From Cupriavidus cauae (GTDB taxonomy: Bacteria > Pseudomonadota > Gammaproteobacteria > Burkholderiales > Burkholderiaceae), in the NCBI RefSeq assembly GCF_008632125.1, contig NZ_VWRN01000073.1, positions 33,256 through 97,255 of the forward strand: a stretch of DNA of 64,000 nucleotides. The letters are read 5' to 3'. The translations under genes were made by a program, and so were the position numbers. This document shows positions 17,262 through 25,649 of this stretch, one piece after another. The notes beneath the pieces are model-generated. The model was not told the origin of the DNA. It did no database searches and saw nothing but the letters and a program-made list of their open reading frames with translations. Every line of letters starts with the position of its first letter. Within the stretch, counting starts at the first letter, position 1.

Positions 17262-19418
17262 ATGCATTCCAACACGACGGATCTGTCCCGCCTGATCCAT
17301 CCCCGCTCGATCGCGCTGGTTGGCGCATCGGATCGTCCCAACAGCATCGGTGAACGGACCCTGACCAACCTGGTCGTCCATTCGCGCATCGACGGCGACC
17401 TCTACCTCGTCAATCCAGGCAAGACCGAAATCATGGGGCGGCGGTGCTGGCCAAGCGTCGCGTCGCTGCCGGACACGCCCGACGTCGCCGTCATCGTGGT
17501 GCCTGCCGCCGGCGTGCTCGCCGTGCTCGACGAATGCGCCTCCCGCGGCGTGCGCTTCGCCATCATCCTGAGCTCCGGTTTTGGCGAAACCGGCGCGGAA
17601 GGCGAGCGCGAGCAGCAGCGCATGAAAGCCATCGCCGAACGCAGCGGCATGCGGCTGTATGGACCGAACTGCCCGGGGTTGACCAATGTCAATGCGCAGC
17701 TCGGCATGACCTTTTCGCCCTCGTTCCCGCACGATCTGGTCAAGGGTCCGATCGGGCTTGCGACCCAGGGCGGCGGGCTCGGGCGCAACGTGATGCAGGC
17801 GATGGAGCGCGGCATCGGTATTGGCTTGTGGGCTTCGACCGGCAACGAGGTCGACCTTCAGGTCGCCGACTTCATCCACTACATGGCAGACGCACCGGAC
17901 ATCAAGGTCATCGCCACGCTGCTCGAAGGCATCAAGGATGGCGAGCGCTTCGCGGCGGCCGTGCAACGCGCGGCCGCGAACGGCAAGCCGGTGGTAGCGC
18001 TCAAGGTCGGCCGTTCGGAATATGGGCGCCGCGCCGCGCAGTCGCACACCGCCTCGCTGACCGGTTCGGCCGAGGTCAACAGCGCGGTGTTCCGGCAGCT
18101 CGGGGTGATCGAGGTGCACGACATCGACGAGCTGGTCGATACCGCATGGCTGTTCGCACGCGCACTGCCGGCCGGTCGCGATGCCCTCGCCATCTACTGC
18201 TCGTCGGGCGGCACCTCGGCGCTGACCGCCGACGCGGTCGGTGCCGAGGGACTGACCCTTGCGCAGTTTGCCAGCGAGACCACCGATACCTTGCGCACCA
18301 CGCTGCCCGACTACGCCGCCATCGGCAACCCGGTGGACACGACCGCCGCCGTCCTCAGCGATTCGTCGCTGGTGGAGAAGACGCTGGGCGCCGTCGCCGC
18401 CGATCCGAATGTCGGCCTCGTCGTGTTGCCGATTACGCTGGACTACGGCGAGACCACCACGCGCATGGCACAGAACATCGTGAACGCACAACGCGCCACC
18501 AGCACGCCAATCGTGCCGATCTGGATGAGCGATCGGCTCGGCGACGGCTACAAGCTGCTGGTCGAGCACGGCTTCGCGCCGCCACGCTCGGTCAACAAGG
18601 CGATCGCGGCGATTCGCCGCTGGACCGCCTATGGCCGATGGCGCGCCGCCGAAGGGGGCGAGCTGGCACTGCGCGTGCCCACTGTTGCAAGCAGCGTCGC
18701 CGACGGTGCAGTCGTCACGCAGCCGTTGTCAGAAGCGAACGCCAAGGCGCGGCTGCGCGAGGCCGGCATCGCGCTGTTGCCGTGCGAGATCGCGCGGACG
18801 CGCGACGATGCGGTGCGCATCGCGCGTGCGATGGGCTTTCCCGTGGTGGCAAAGATCGCGAGCGCCGATATCGTGCACAAGTCGGACATCGGCGGAGTGC
18901 GCGTAGGTCTGGAGGATGCGGCGGCGGTGCAGGAGGCATGGGATGCCATCACCGCCGCGGCGCACCGCCATCGCCCCGACGCCACCATCGACGGCGTGCT
19001 GATTGAGAAGATGGCGCCGCCGCGCGGCCTGGAACTGTTGATCGGCGTTACGCGTGATCCGGTGTTCGGCCATGTGCTGACCTTCGGCATGGGCGGCATC
19101 CATGTCGAGGTACTGCGCGATGTATCGCGCCGGATGCTGCCGCTCGGCAAGGGAGAGGCTGCGGCAATGATCCGCGAGATCCGCGCGTGGCCATTGCTGG
19201 AAGGGATTCGTGGGCGGCCGCCCGCCGACGTGGCAGCGCTGGAGGCGCTGCTCGGCCGGATCTCCGATTTCGTGCGCGACAACGCCGCGTGGATCGAGGA
19301 GATGGACCTGAATCCGGTCTGGGTCGACGTTGCGAGCGAACCCGGCAAACCTGGCGCCGGCGCGATCCCGCTCGATGCGGTGATCGTCGCGCGACAGCCA
19401 CCGGAGGCTCGCGCATGA
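17262..19418 (+). CDS. ADP-forming acyl-CoA synthetase (fused alpha-beta)
   Basis: A 718-aa fusion of the CoA-binding/succinyl-CoA-ligase-like alpha part (LIHPRSIALVGASDRPNSIGE; LYLVNPGKTEIMG) with a C-terminal ATP-grasp beta part (FPVVAKIASADIVHKSDIGGVRVGL; EKMAPPRGLELLIGVTRDPVFG). It activates a carboxylic acid with ATP and CoA to acyl-CoA plus ADP and phosphate. The gene ends four bases into the CoA-transferase gene (ATGA). Together they provide two alternative ways to load CoA onto the substrate. Confidence 0.92.
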   Translation: MHSNTTDLSRLIHPRSIALVGASDRPNSIGERTLTNLVVHSRIDGDLYLVNPGKTEIMGRRCWPSVASLPDTPDVAVIVVPAAGVLAVLDECASRGVRFAIILSSGFGETGAEGEREQQRMKAIAERSGMRLYGPNCPGLTNVNAQLGMTFSPSFPHDLVKGPIGLATQGGGLGRNVMQAMERGIGIGLWASTGNEVDLQVADFIHYMADAPDIKVIATLLEGIKDGERFAAAVQRAAANGKPVVALKVGRSEYGRRAAQSHTASLTGSAEVNSAVFRQLGVIEVHDIDELVDTAWLFARALPAGRDALAIYCSSGGTSALTADAVGAEGLTLAQFASETTDTLRTTLPDYAAIGNPVDTTAAVLSDSSLVEKTLGAVAADPNVGLVVLPITLDYGETTTRMAQNIVNAQRATSTPIVPIWMSDRLGDGYKLLVEHGFAPPRSVNKAIAAIRRWTAYGRWRAAEGGELALRVPTVASSVADGAVVTQPLSEANAKARLREAGIALLPCEIARTRDDAVRIARAMGFPVVAKIASADIVHKSDIGGVRVGLEDAAAVQEAWDAITAAAHRHRPDATIDGVLIEKMAPPRGLELLIGVTRDPVFGHVLTFGMGGIHVEVLRDVSRRMLPLGKGEAAAMIREIRAWPLLEGIRGRPPADVAALEALLGRISDFVRDNAAWIEEMDLNPVWVDVASEPGKPGAGAIPLDAVIVARQPPEARA

Positions 19419-20566
19419 GCGCCGCCGATCCCACTGCCGTCGCGCCGCCGCTGGACGGCGTCACCGTCATCGACTTGAGCGAGCTGCTGCCCGGACCATT
19501 CTTTACGCAAAACCTGGCGGAACTGGGCGCCCGGGTGATCAAGATCGAGCGCCCGCCGCACGGCGACAACGCGCGCCGTATGGGTCCGGGAGTGTTCGAG
19601 GCCGTCAATCGGGGAAAGCAGAGCCTGCTCGTCGATCTGAAGGAGGAAGCGGGGCGCCGTGAAGTGCTTGCGTTGCTGGACGAGGCCGACGTGCTGGTCG
19701 AATCCTACCGGCCCGGCGTGATGGCCCGGCTGGGGCTCGACGCCGCTACGCTGCAGGCGCGCTTTCCGCGCCTGGTACACGTGTCGCTGAGCGGTTATGG
19801 CCAGCAGGGACCGTGGGCGCAGTTGCCAGGCCATGACATCAATTACCTCGCAGCGTGCGGTGCGCTGGCGGTATCGGGGGAGCAGCGCGGCGGTCCAGCG
19901 CAGTCGTTCGGCCTGCCGCTGGCCGACCTGTGCGGTGCGATGTACGCGCTGTCCGCCACGCTCGCCGCCTTGCTGCAGCGCGAGCGAAGCGGCCGTGGCC
20001 AGTACCTGGACGTCGCACTCGCCGACAGCGCGCTGCACTGGATGAACGCACGCTTCGGCGCCTGGCGCGAGGCGGGGGCAGGCTCGCTCGCCGAGCAGCG
20101 CGAAGCGACGCTGGTCAAACCGGCCTATGGCGCGTTCCGCTGCAGCGACGGCGAGTACCTGTCGGTGGCCGCGCTCGAGGACCATTTCTGGAAGCGGCTG
20201 TGCGAGGCGTTGCCGATGGCGCCGTTCGACGGCGAGCCCTGGCGTGGCATCGCCGCACGCAAGCCTGCCGCCGCTGCCATCAACGCGCGTCTGGCCGAAG
20301 CGCTCGCCGCCTACGAGCGCGACCGCGCGTTCGCGCTGCTCGCGCGGGCCGATGTGCCAGTTGCGCCGGTCGTCGCACCCAACGACGTCGGTGCGCTGGC
20401 GCAGTTCCGCGAGCGCGATCGGTTCGATCCGGGCAGCGCCGATGCGCCTTTGCCGCTGGCGCGCTTTCCCGTCCCCCTGGAGGGCATGAGCGCGATGGGC
20501 CCGGGACGCGCCCCTGCGCTGGACAGTGCGCGCCGACAGCAGGGCCGGGGCGATGGCGGGCGGTGA
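19415..20566 (+). CDS. CaiB/BaiF family (class III) CoA-transferase
   Basis: A 383-aa family III CoA-transferase. It begins LDGVTVIDLSELLPGPFFTQNLAELGARVIKIE (in two blocks) and contains NRGKQSLLVDLK, VLVESYRPGVMARLGLD and SLSGYGQQGP. The catalytic Asp lies in GHDINYLA. It moves CoA between a donor acyl-CoA and a free acid without ATP. It overlaps the ligase upstream by 4 bp and the nitronate-monooxygenase-like gene downstream by 14 bp, so this is a tightly coupled operon. Confidence 0.92.
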   Translation: MSAADPTAVAPPLDGVTVIDLSELLPGPFFTQNLAELGARVIKIERPPHGDNARRMGPGVFEAVNRGKQSLLVDLKEEAGRREVLALLDEADVLVESYRPGVMARLGLDAATLQARFPRLVHVSLSGYGQQGPWAQLPGHDINYLAACGALAVSGEQRGGPAQSFGLPLADLCGAMYALSATLAALLQRERSGRGQYLDVALADSALHWMNARFGAWREAGAGSLAEQREATLVKPAYGAFRCSDGEYLSVAALEDHFWKRLCEALPMAPFDGEPWRGIAARKPAAAAINARLAEALAAYERDRAFALLARADVPVAPVVAPNDVGALAQFRERDRFDPGSADAPLPLARFPVPLEGMSAMGPGRAPALDSARRQQGRGDGGR

Positions 20567-21581
20567 TCCATCGCGTGGGCAGCACAGCGGGCCGTTCCGC
20601 ACGCGGCTGACCGAGCTGTTCGGCATCGACCATCCGATCCTGGGCGGCGGGCTGATGTGGCTGTCACAGCCGCGCTACGTCGCCGCGCTCGTCAATGCTG
20701 GTTGCATGGGCTTCATCACGCCACGTTCGTTCGAGGATCGCCCCGCGTTCGAAGCCGCGTTGCGCCAGTGCGCCTTGCTGACCGAAGGGCGGCCATTCGG
20801 CGTCAACCTGACTCTGTCGGGGCGTTCCGCCGGCAATGATGCCGTGCTCGACTGGCTCGATGCCGCGCTCCGTTGTGGCGTGCGCCATTTCGAGACCGCG
20901 GGCCGGGGGCCGGGGGAACTGATCCGGCGTATCCACGACGGTGGCGGCATCGTCCTGCACAAGGCGTCCAGCATTCGCCATGCGCTGGCCGCCGAGCGCG
21001 ATGGCGCCGACGCGGTGGCGCTGGTCGGCATGGAGGAGGGCGGCCATCCCGGCCTCAACGAACTGCCGTCGATGTTGCTCGGGGCGCTTGCGCAAGACCG
21101 CGTGCGGGTGCCCATCGCCATCGGTGGCGGCATCGGCCATGGGCGGCAGATCGCGGCACTGCTGGCGCAGGGACTCGATGGCGCCGTGATCGGCAGCCGC
21201 TTCCTGGTCAGCGAGGAAGTCGAGGCGCATCCGGCGTACAAGCGCCATCTGGTCGAATGCGACGAGCATGCAACCGTCGCGGTGTTGCGCTCGCTCGGCA
21301 ACACCTGGCGCGTGCTGCGCAATGCCACCGCCGAGCAAGTCGCCGCGCTCGAGCGCGATGGCGCACGCGACTATGCCGCGTATGGCGATCTGCTCGATGG
21401 TCGCAACACACGCGACCGTTGCTATCGGGAGGGCCAGTGGCAGCACGGCATGGTGTCGCTGGGGCCTTCCATTGCGTTTGCACGCCGGGTCGAGCCGCTG
21501 GCTGAGATCGTCGCCACGCTGCTTGCCGAGGCGGTGGCCTGCTTCGATTCTCTGGATCATCGGATACGTGTGAAATCATGA
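20553..21581 (+). CDS. Nitronate monooxygenase-like flavoprotein
   Basis: A 342-aa FMN-binding TIM barrel of the 2-nitropropane dioxygenase/NMO family. It shows LFGIDHPILGGGLMWLSQPRYVAALVNAG (two blocks), GMEEGGHPG and the phosphate-binding PIAIGGGIGHGRQIAALLAQGLDGAVIGSRF (two blocks). It starts 14 bp inside the CoA-transferase gene and ends four bases into a second, diverged NMO-like gene. In CoA-dependent operons such proteins may act on enoyl-type or nitro substrates; the sequence does not tell which. Confidence 0.88.
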   Translation: MAGGDPSRGQHSGPFRTRLTELFGIDHPILGGGLMWLSQPRYVAALVNAGCMGFITPRSFEDRPAFEAALRQCALLTEGRPFGVNLTLSGRSAGNDAVLDWLDAALRCGVRHFETAGRGPGELIRRIHDGGGIVLHKASSIRHALAAERDGADAVALVGMEEGGHPGLNELPSMLLGALAQDRVRVPIAIGGGIGHGRQIAALLAQGLDGAVIGSRFLVSEEVEAHPAYKRHLVECDEHATVAVLRSLGNTWRVLRNATAEQVAALERDGARDYAAYGDLLDGRNTRDRCYREGQWQHGMVSLGPSIAFARRVEPLAEIVATLLAEAVACFDSLDHRIRVKS

Positions 21582-22561
21582 CGACGCTGCCATTCCTGGA
21601 ACGCCTGAAGGTCCCCGTCGTCGCCGCGCCGATGCTGCGCGTGTCCGGCATCGAACTGGTATCGGCGGCGTGTCGCGCCGGTGTGGTCGGCGCCTTCCCG
21701 ACCGCCAATTGCCGCTCGCTGGACGAACTCGATGCCTGGCTGGCGCGGCTATCGACCGAAGCCGCAGAGGCCACGCGCAACGGCGCACCGCACCATGGCG
21801 CGTATTGCCCCAACCTGATCATGCGGCGCGACCCGGCCAAGCTGCGCGCCGAGGTCGAATTGATCGCCAGCTATCGACCCGAGGTGGTGATCACCAGCGT
21901 CGGCTCGCCGGCCGCCGCCATGCCCGCATTGCGAGCGGCGGGCTCCTGCGTGTTTGCCGACGTCGCCACCTTGCACCACGCCCGCCGCGCCCTGGATGCC
22001 GGCGCCGATGGCCTCGTGTTGCTCACCGCGGGCGCCGGCGGCCACACGGGCTGGGCCAATCCGTTTGCCTTCGTGCGGGCGGTGCGGGCATTCTTCCATG
22101 GCCCGCTGATACTGGCGGGCGGCATGATGGACGGTATTGCGCTGCGGGCAGCCACGGTCCTCGGCTGCGACCTCGTATCGATGGGCACGCGCTTTATCGG
22201 GACGCGGGAGAGCCTGGCCAGCGAGGACTACAAGGCGATGCTGTGCAACAGCACGCTCGATGATGTGGTGACGACGCGAGCGTTTACCGGTTTGCCGGCC
22301 AATTTCCTGGTCCCGTCGATTCGCCGCGTCGGACTCGATCCGCAGCAGCTCGACGAATCGGTGTCCGTACATGAAGCCCGCAGCCGGTTTGGCGGCGGTG
22401 CCGACGGCGCGGTGATCCAACGCTGGGCGGACCTTTGGAGCGCCGGGCACTCGGTGTCGGGGGTGAAGGCCGTCAGCAGTGTGGCAGAGGTCGTGGAGGA
22501 GCTGGCAATAGAGTATGAAGAGGCAGAGCCGCGGCTTTCCGGCTCGCGCAATCGACACTGA
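21578..22561 (+). CDS. Nitronate monooxygenase-like flavoprotein (second copy)
   Basis: A 327-aa NMO-family protein, clearly different from its upstream neighbour. It has VPVVAAPMLRVSGIELVSAACRAG, the active-site region VVITSVGSP, LTAGAGGHTGWANPFAFVRAVR (two blocks; the H in GGHTG matches the catalytic His position of the family) and GGMMDGIALRAATVLGCDLVSMGTRF. It is the last gene of the operon begun at 16020. Two paralogous NMO-like proteins in tandem suggest a hetero-oligomer or two successive flavin steps. Confidence 0.88.
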   Translation: MTTLPFLERLKVPVVAAPMLRVSGIELVSAACRAGVVGAFPTANCRSLDELDAWLARLSTEAAEATRNGAPHHGAYCPNLIMRRDPAKLRAEVELIASYRPEVVITSVGSPAAAMPALRAAGSCVFADVATLHHARRALDAGADGLVLLTAGAGGHTGWANPFAFVRAVRAFFHGPLILAGGMMDGIALRAATVLGCDLVSMGTRFIGTRESLASEDYKAMLCNSTLDDVVTTRAFTGLPANFLVPSIRRVGLDPQQLDESVSVHEARSRFGGGADGAVIQRWADLWSAGHSVSGVKAVSSVAEVVEELAIEYEEAEPRLSGSRNRH

Positions 22562-22743
22562 GTCCCGCTGCAGCGCGGCCGCTTTGCGGGGCCTTTTTTC
22601 CTGGCTCGCGCTGGCGCCTGACCGCTGTTCGTGCGCGACGGCCCTGGTGGTCTGCCGGTCGTCGCGCAATGCCTGCACCTTGTCCGCGATCTCCAGCACG
22701 TGCCCCAGGCGTTACGACATTAGAAAAAACGGCCAACACCTTT

Positions 22744-22771
22744 GTCGCCGATAATACTTCTTATGTAAAAT
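22744..22771 (+). other. dif-like XerCD-type recombination site
   Basis: 28 bp with 11-6-11 organisation. The left arm GTCGCCGATAA keeps the ATAA end of a XerC site. The spacer is TACTTC. The right arm TTATGTAAAAT differs from the classical XerD arm (TTATGTTAAAT) at one position. It sits exactly where core-like genes give way to the island. It may be a chromosomal dif or an acquired attachment site. Confidence 0.45.
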
Positions 22772-22813
22772 TCGAAGTCATTGCGCGGACAGGAGTGCGT
22801 TCGCACTCGTTAA

Positions 22814-22857
22814 TTTGCATAAATTTGTTACCCGTTTTTGCATAAATTTGTTACCCG
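22814..22857 (+). repeat. 21-bp direct repeat
   Basis: Two perfect 21-bp copies, 22814-22834 and 22837-22857, each beginning tttgcataaa and ending gttacccg, with two bases between them (period 23 bp, about two helical turns). The spacing suits cooperative binding by one protein, for example arm-type recombinase sites. Confidence 0.75.
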
Positions 22858-23078
22858 CCCCTAGGCGCTTACCTTTCGGAGGCTGGCAGTTTCGATGACG
22901 GCACAGCCGGCGACTATGCCGGGAGCGCCGTGTGCTCTCTCTACCGTTTGCACGTGCTCGCGCCCCCGCCTGCGAGATACCCCTGTCCGAGTTGTCGGCC
23001 TCTTTGCTAGCCGTGTAAAGTGACGCAAAGTTACTTTAGGACACTGCCGTGGCGTGGCAGACAATTCGGGGGGCGGAC

Positions 23079-23675
23079 ATGGAATCTTCGGCGGTGCCTT
23101 GGTCACAGGGCGTGCAAGTACTGTCTTGGCTGGCGCGCGAGCCATGTGTGCGAAATCCGGATGCTGTAGCGCGAGCGTGGGAGGTGATGGCCCCTGCCGC
23201 ACCGACGCTGGCCGATTGCGGACGGATGTATGCAGCCTATGGCCGGAGCTTTTCAGTCGCCCAACTGCGCTACATCGCGCAGCATTCGGCAGCGCTGTCG
23301 CTCGCGCGCTGGGCGGCCTCCGGTTGGCCTTATCTGCGGTTCAATGAGGACCATGGCTTTACCGCCGGCCCCACCTACGTCGCGCTCCGACCAGGTCAGG
23401 TGACGCCCAGCTTCTGGGCATTTTGCTTCGGCACCGTGACCATGTTCGGCCTGGCCGTCGCGGCATTCACCTATGGCAAGACTTCCGGCGGCGTGGGCGG
23501 TTTGGTGCTGGCGGCCATCTGCTTGGCCTTTCTGATGCTCGAGTTCGTCGATTTGCGCAGCCGTCACCATGCACGGCGCGCGATCGCCCTGTGCGCGGCG
23601 GGGCCACACGCCGACAGCATGACGGTCGCCGTGATGCCAACAAGGGGATTCGGCTTGAAGGATTCCGTGTTTTGA
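23079..23675 (+). CDS. Hypothetical membrane protein
   Basis: 198 aa from the ATG at 23079; an upstream ATG at 23049 would add ten residues. The first half is soluble, with Trp/Tyr-rich segments (PWSQGVQVLSWLARE; YGRSFSVAQLRYIAQHSAALSLARW). Two adjacent TM helices follow (FWAFCFGTVTMFGLAVAAFTY and GLVLAAICLAFLMLEFV, about 117-165), then a basic tail. I do not recognise the family. It is the only gene between the island-border repeats and the first tyrosine recombinase, which it faces tail to tail. Confidence 0.55.
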   Translation: MESSAVPWSQGVQVLSWLAREPCVRNPDAVARAWEVMAPAAPTLADCGRMYAAYGRSFSVAQLRYIAQHSAALSLARWAASGWPYLRFNEDHGFTAGPTYVALRPGQVTPSFWAFCFGTVTMFGLAVAAFTYGKTSGGVGGLVLAAICLAFLMLEFVDLRSRHHARRAIALCAAGPHADSMTVAVMPTRGFGLKDSVF

Positions 23676-23761
23676 GCCCGAACCGCTCGGCAACGAAGGG
23701 GCAAGATTGTAGTCCCTTATTCGTCCGTACAGCCCGCTATTGGCGCCCTTGCGGGTGTCAT

Positions 23762-25492
23762 TTACGCCCCAAATGCCTCTCCGATCTGCCTTGCCCTTTT
23801 TACCTCGTCGCTGTGCAGGTAGATCGACGTCGTCGACACGGACGCATGCCGCAGGTTGTCTCGAACGATGGTCAGTTCCGCGCCGCTTCCTAGCGCGTGT
23901 GTGGCGTGCGTATGGCGCATCCAGTGGGGACTGGCGCGGCGCAGCTTGTCCGCCGCCGCGGGATGGTCTGCACCAATGACATCCGCAGCCAGCTTGAAGA
24001 ACCGCTTCACCACATGCCATAGCCGCGTGCTGGAGATGCCGATCTCGGGCTCGCTGCCCAGATCACCGACCAGGCGGACCTCGGGACGCCACAAACGCCG
24101 ACTGATGGGCAGTCCGCGTTCCGTCAGGTAGCGCTCCACCGCCCGCCGCGCCAACGGGGGCATTGCCACGTTGCCGCTGCGGCCGCCCTTGCCGGTCAGC
24201 TCGAGCCATTCGTCGCCTTGCGCGTCGGTCCAGATATCCCCGAGCGTGGCTCCTACCAGCTCGCTGGGACGTAGCCCCGTTGCATAGGCAAAATCCAGCA
24301 CGAAGCGCAGGCGCTGCGCCGCGGCGGCCTCCCAACCGTAGGACCACTCGAGCCCGTCGGCAATGGTCCGCACCAACTTCCATTCACCGTCGGTAAAGGC
24401 GCGCGAATTGTCCAGCGCCGCGGTGCGGCCGCCGCCGCGCACCTTGATGCCGGCGAAGGGATTGGCCAGCACGTAGCGTTGCTCGACCAGCCACCGGAAC
24501 ATCGCCCCAAGGATGGACAGCGCATGGGCGACCGAGCGTGCGGCCAGCGCACCGGTGAACGGCCGCCAGTCCGGCGACGAGCGCGGGCGTGGCGGCCCGA
24601 CCCACCGCTCTCGTGGCATGGGACGCCGCAGGAAGGCGCGGTAGGCCACGGCGTCTTCGGTGGTCAACGACGACAGCGGCCGCTGACGCTCGACGATGGC
24701 CCACAGGATCAGCCGTTCCGCTTCCTTGCGGTAGGTGCGGTGAGTAGCCGGTGACTCGTGCAGCGCCAGCCAGGCCTGCACCGCCTCGTAGTCGTTGTCC
24801 GCGGTCAAGGTGCACGTCGCGCGCGGGGCGCGAAAGCGCCCTTCGGAGCCGTCGACCTGATGGGGCAAGCGTAGCTGCTCCCACGGCACGACGCTGCTGC
24901 GCCGCTCCTGCACGATCAGCGCGCGGGCCCGCTCGGTCAGCTCGGGATGCGCGGCGAAGAACGCCTCGATCTGTCTGGCACCGGTCGCGCCCAGCCTCGG
25001 GATGGCTGCCCACCAGCGTCGGCGCCTGGGCACGCGCACCGTCAGCGCCGCCAGCGTCTCGATGCCGTGGGCGCGCAGGGCGGCGACGGCGCGGGCCGGT
25101 AGCCAGCGGCCGATGTCGTCGGTGATCGCTGGCTGTGGCGTCGGCAGCGTGCGCAGGACCTCGATAGCACGGTCGGCCACCCTGCCCTGCGCCACCCGCG
25201 CCGACGCCGGCATCTCGAACAACGCGGCCAGATCGTCGCGGCCGCGCTCGCGTGCCAGCAAGGCAAGCCGGCGGCGAATGCGGCCCAGCACGGCGCGCGA
25301 GGATTGGCCGCGCGCCCTCTCCTCCCCCAGGTATTGCGCCACGGCTTGCCGGGAGCTCAGGCCGGCATGCCAGGCACGCAGCGCGGCCAGGGACGCGGCA
25401 TCGGGGAGTGCCGTGGAGGCATCGGTCGGGGCCGTATCCATACCCGTGCTGGCGGATGATGTGGAGTTAGGTAGGGTCAGGCGTGATTTCAT
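23762..25492 (-). CDS. Tyrosine recombinase with DUF3701-like N-domain
   Basis: A 576-aa integrase. The N-terminal ~230 residues are a helix-hairpin-rich domain of the type annotated as DUF3701 (LRAHGIETLAALTVRVPRRRRWW). A SAM-like core-binding domain follows (YRKEAERLILWAIVERQRPLSSL), then the catalytic domain. Active-site residues are complete: Arg in GLRPSEL, Lys in TGKGGRSG, His523/Arg526 in HWMRH, His549 in NLRHAS and Tyr558 in SIYL. A close paralogue, lacking its 5' end, lies at 30820-32265. Palindromic sites lie just upstream of its start. It is probably a functional mobility gene of the island. Confidence 0.92.
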   Translation of the reverse strand: MKSRLTLPNSTSSASTGMDTAPTDASTALPDAASLAALRAWHAGLSSRQAVAQYLGEERARGQSSRAVLGRIRRRLALLARERGRDDLAALFEMPASARVAQGRVADRAIEVLRTLPTPQPAITDDIGRWLPARAVAALRAHGIETLAALTVRVPRRRRWWAAIPRLGATGARQIEAFFAAHPELTERARALIVQERRSSVVPWEQLRLPHQVDGSEGRFRAPRATCTLTADNDYEAVQAWLALHESPATHRTYRKEAERLILWAIVERQRPLSSLTTEDAVAYRAFLRRPMPRERWVGPPRPRSSPDWRPFTGALAARSVAHALSILGAMFRWLVEQRYVLANPFAGIKVRGGGRTAALDNSRAFTDGEWKLVRTIADGLEWSYGWEAAAAQRLRFVLDFAYATGLRPSELVGATLGDIWTDAQGDEWLELTGKGGRSGNVAMPPLARRAVERYLTERGLPISRRLWRPEVRLVGDLGSEPEIGISSTRLWHVVKRFFKLAADVIGADHPAAADKLRRASPHWMRHTHATHALGSGAELTIVRDNLRHASVSTTSIYLHSDEVKRARQIGEAFGA

Positions 25493-25519
25493 GGGGGCCA
25501 GTTTAGCGCAGCGAACTGG

Positions 25520-25560
25520 CTATTACGATAAGGATACTTATCTCAATAGCGTCGCTATTG
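25520..25560. promoter_or_regulatory. Nested dyads upstream of recombinase
   Basis: Two overlapping palindromes lie 28 bp upstream of the integrase start. The first, 25520-25549, has core GATAA-GGATAC-TTATC and outer arms ctatt/aatag. The second, 25544-25560, is caatagc-gtc-gctattg. The first has the 11-6-11 form of a tyrosine-recombinase core site (arms 25521-25531 and 25538-25548, matching at 9 of 11 positions). It could be a crossover site, an operator for the integrase gene, or both. Confidence 0.5.
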
Positions 25561-25649
25561 GCAGCGGGATCCGGCACATGGCCTAACAGTATGCCGATCT
25601 TGCTGGCATCAGCACGTGCCTCGCAGCTCGCCATGGGGGACCGGCCTCC

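Larger units (their letters stand above)
22562..23078. other. Core/island transition region
   Basis: About 500 bp without a credible gene. A weak GC hairpin followed by a T run (about 22576-22602) may end the NMO operon. Further right, GC content drops, and the dif-like site (22744-22771) and a 21-bp direct repeat (22814-22857) appear. This is the border between ordinary metabolic genes and the mobile mosaic. Confidence 0.5.

Noticed and set aside
18629..20626. Minus-strand frame of 665 codons
   Set aside because: Shadow of the acyl-CoA synthetase and CoA-transferase genes; composition is typical of antisense GC-rich DNA.
22814..22857. Possible minimal CRISPR array
   Set aside because: Only two repeats with a 2-bp gap and no spacers or cas genes, so it is a direct repeat only.
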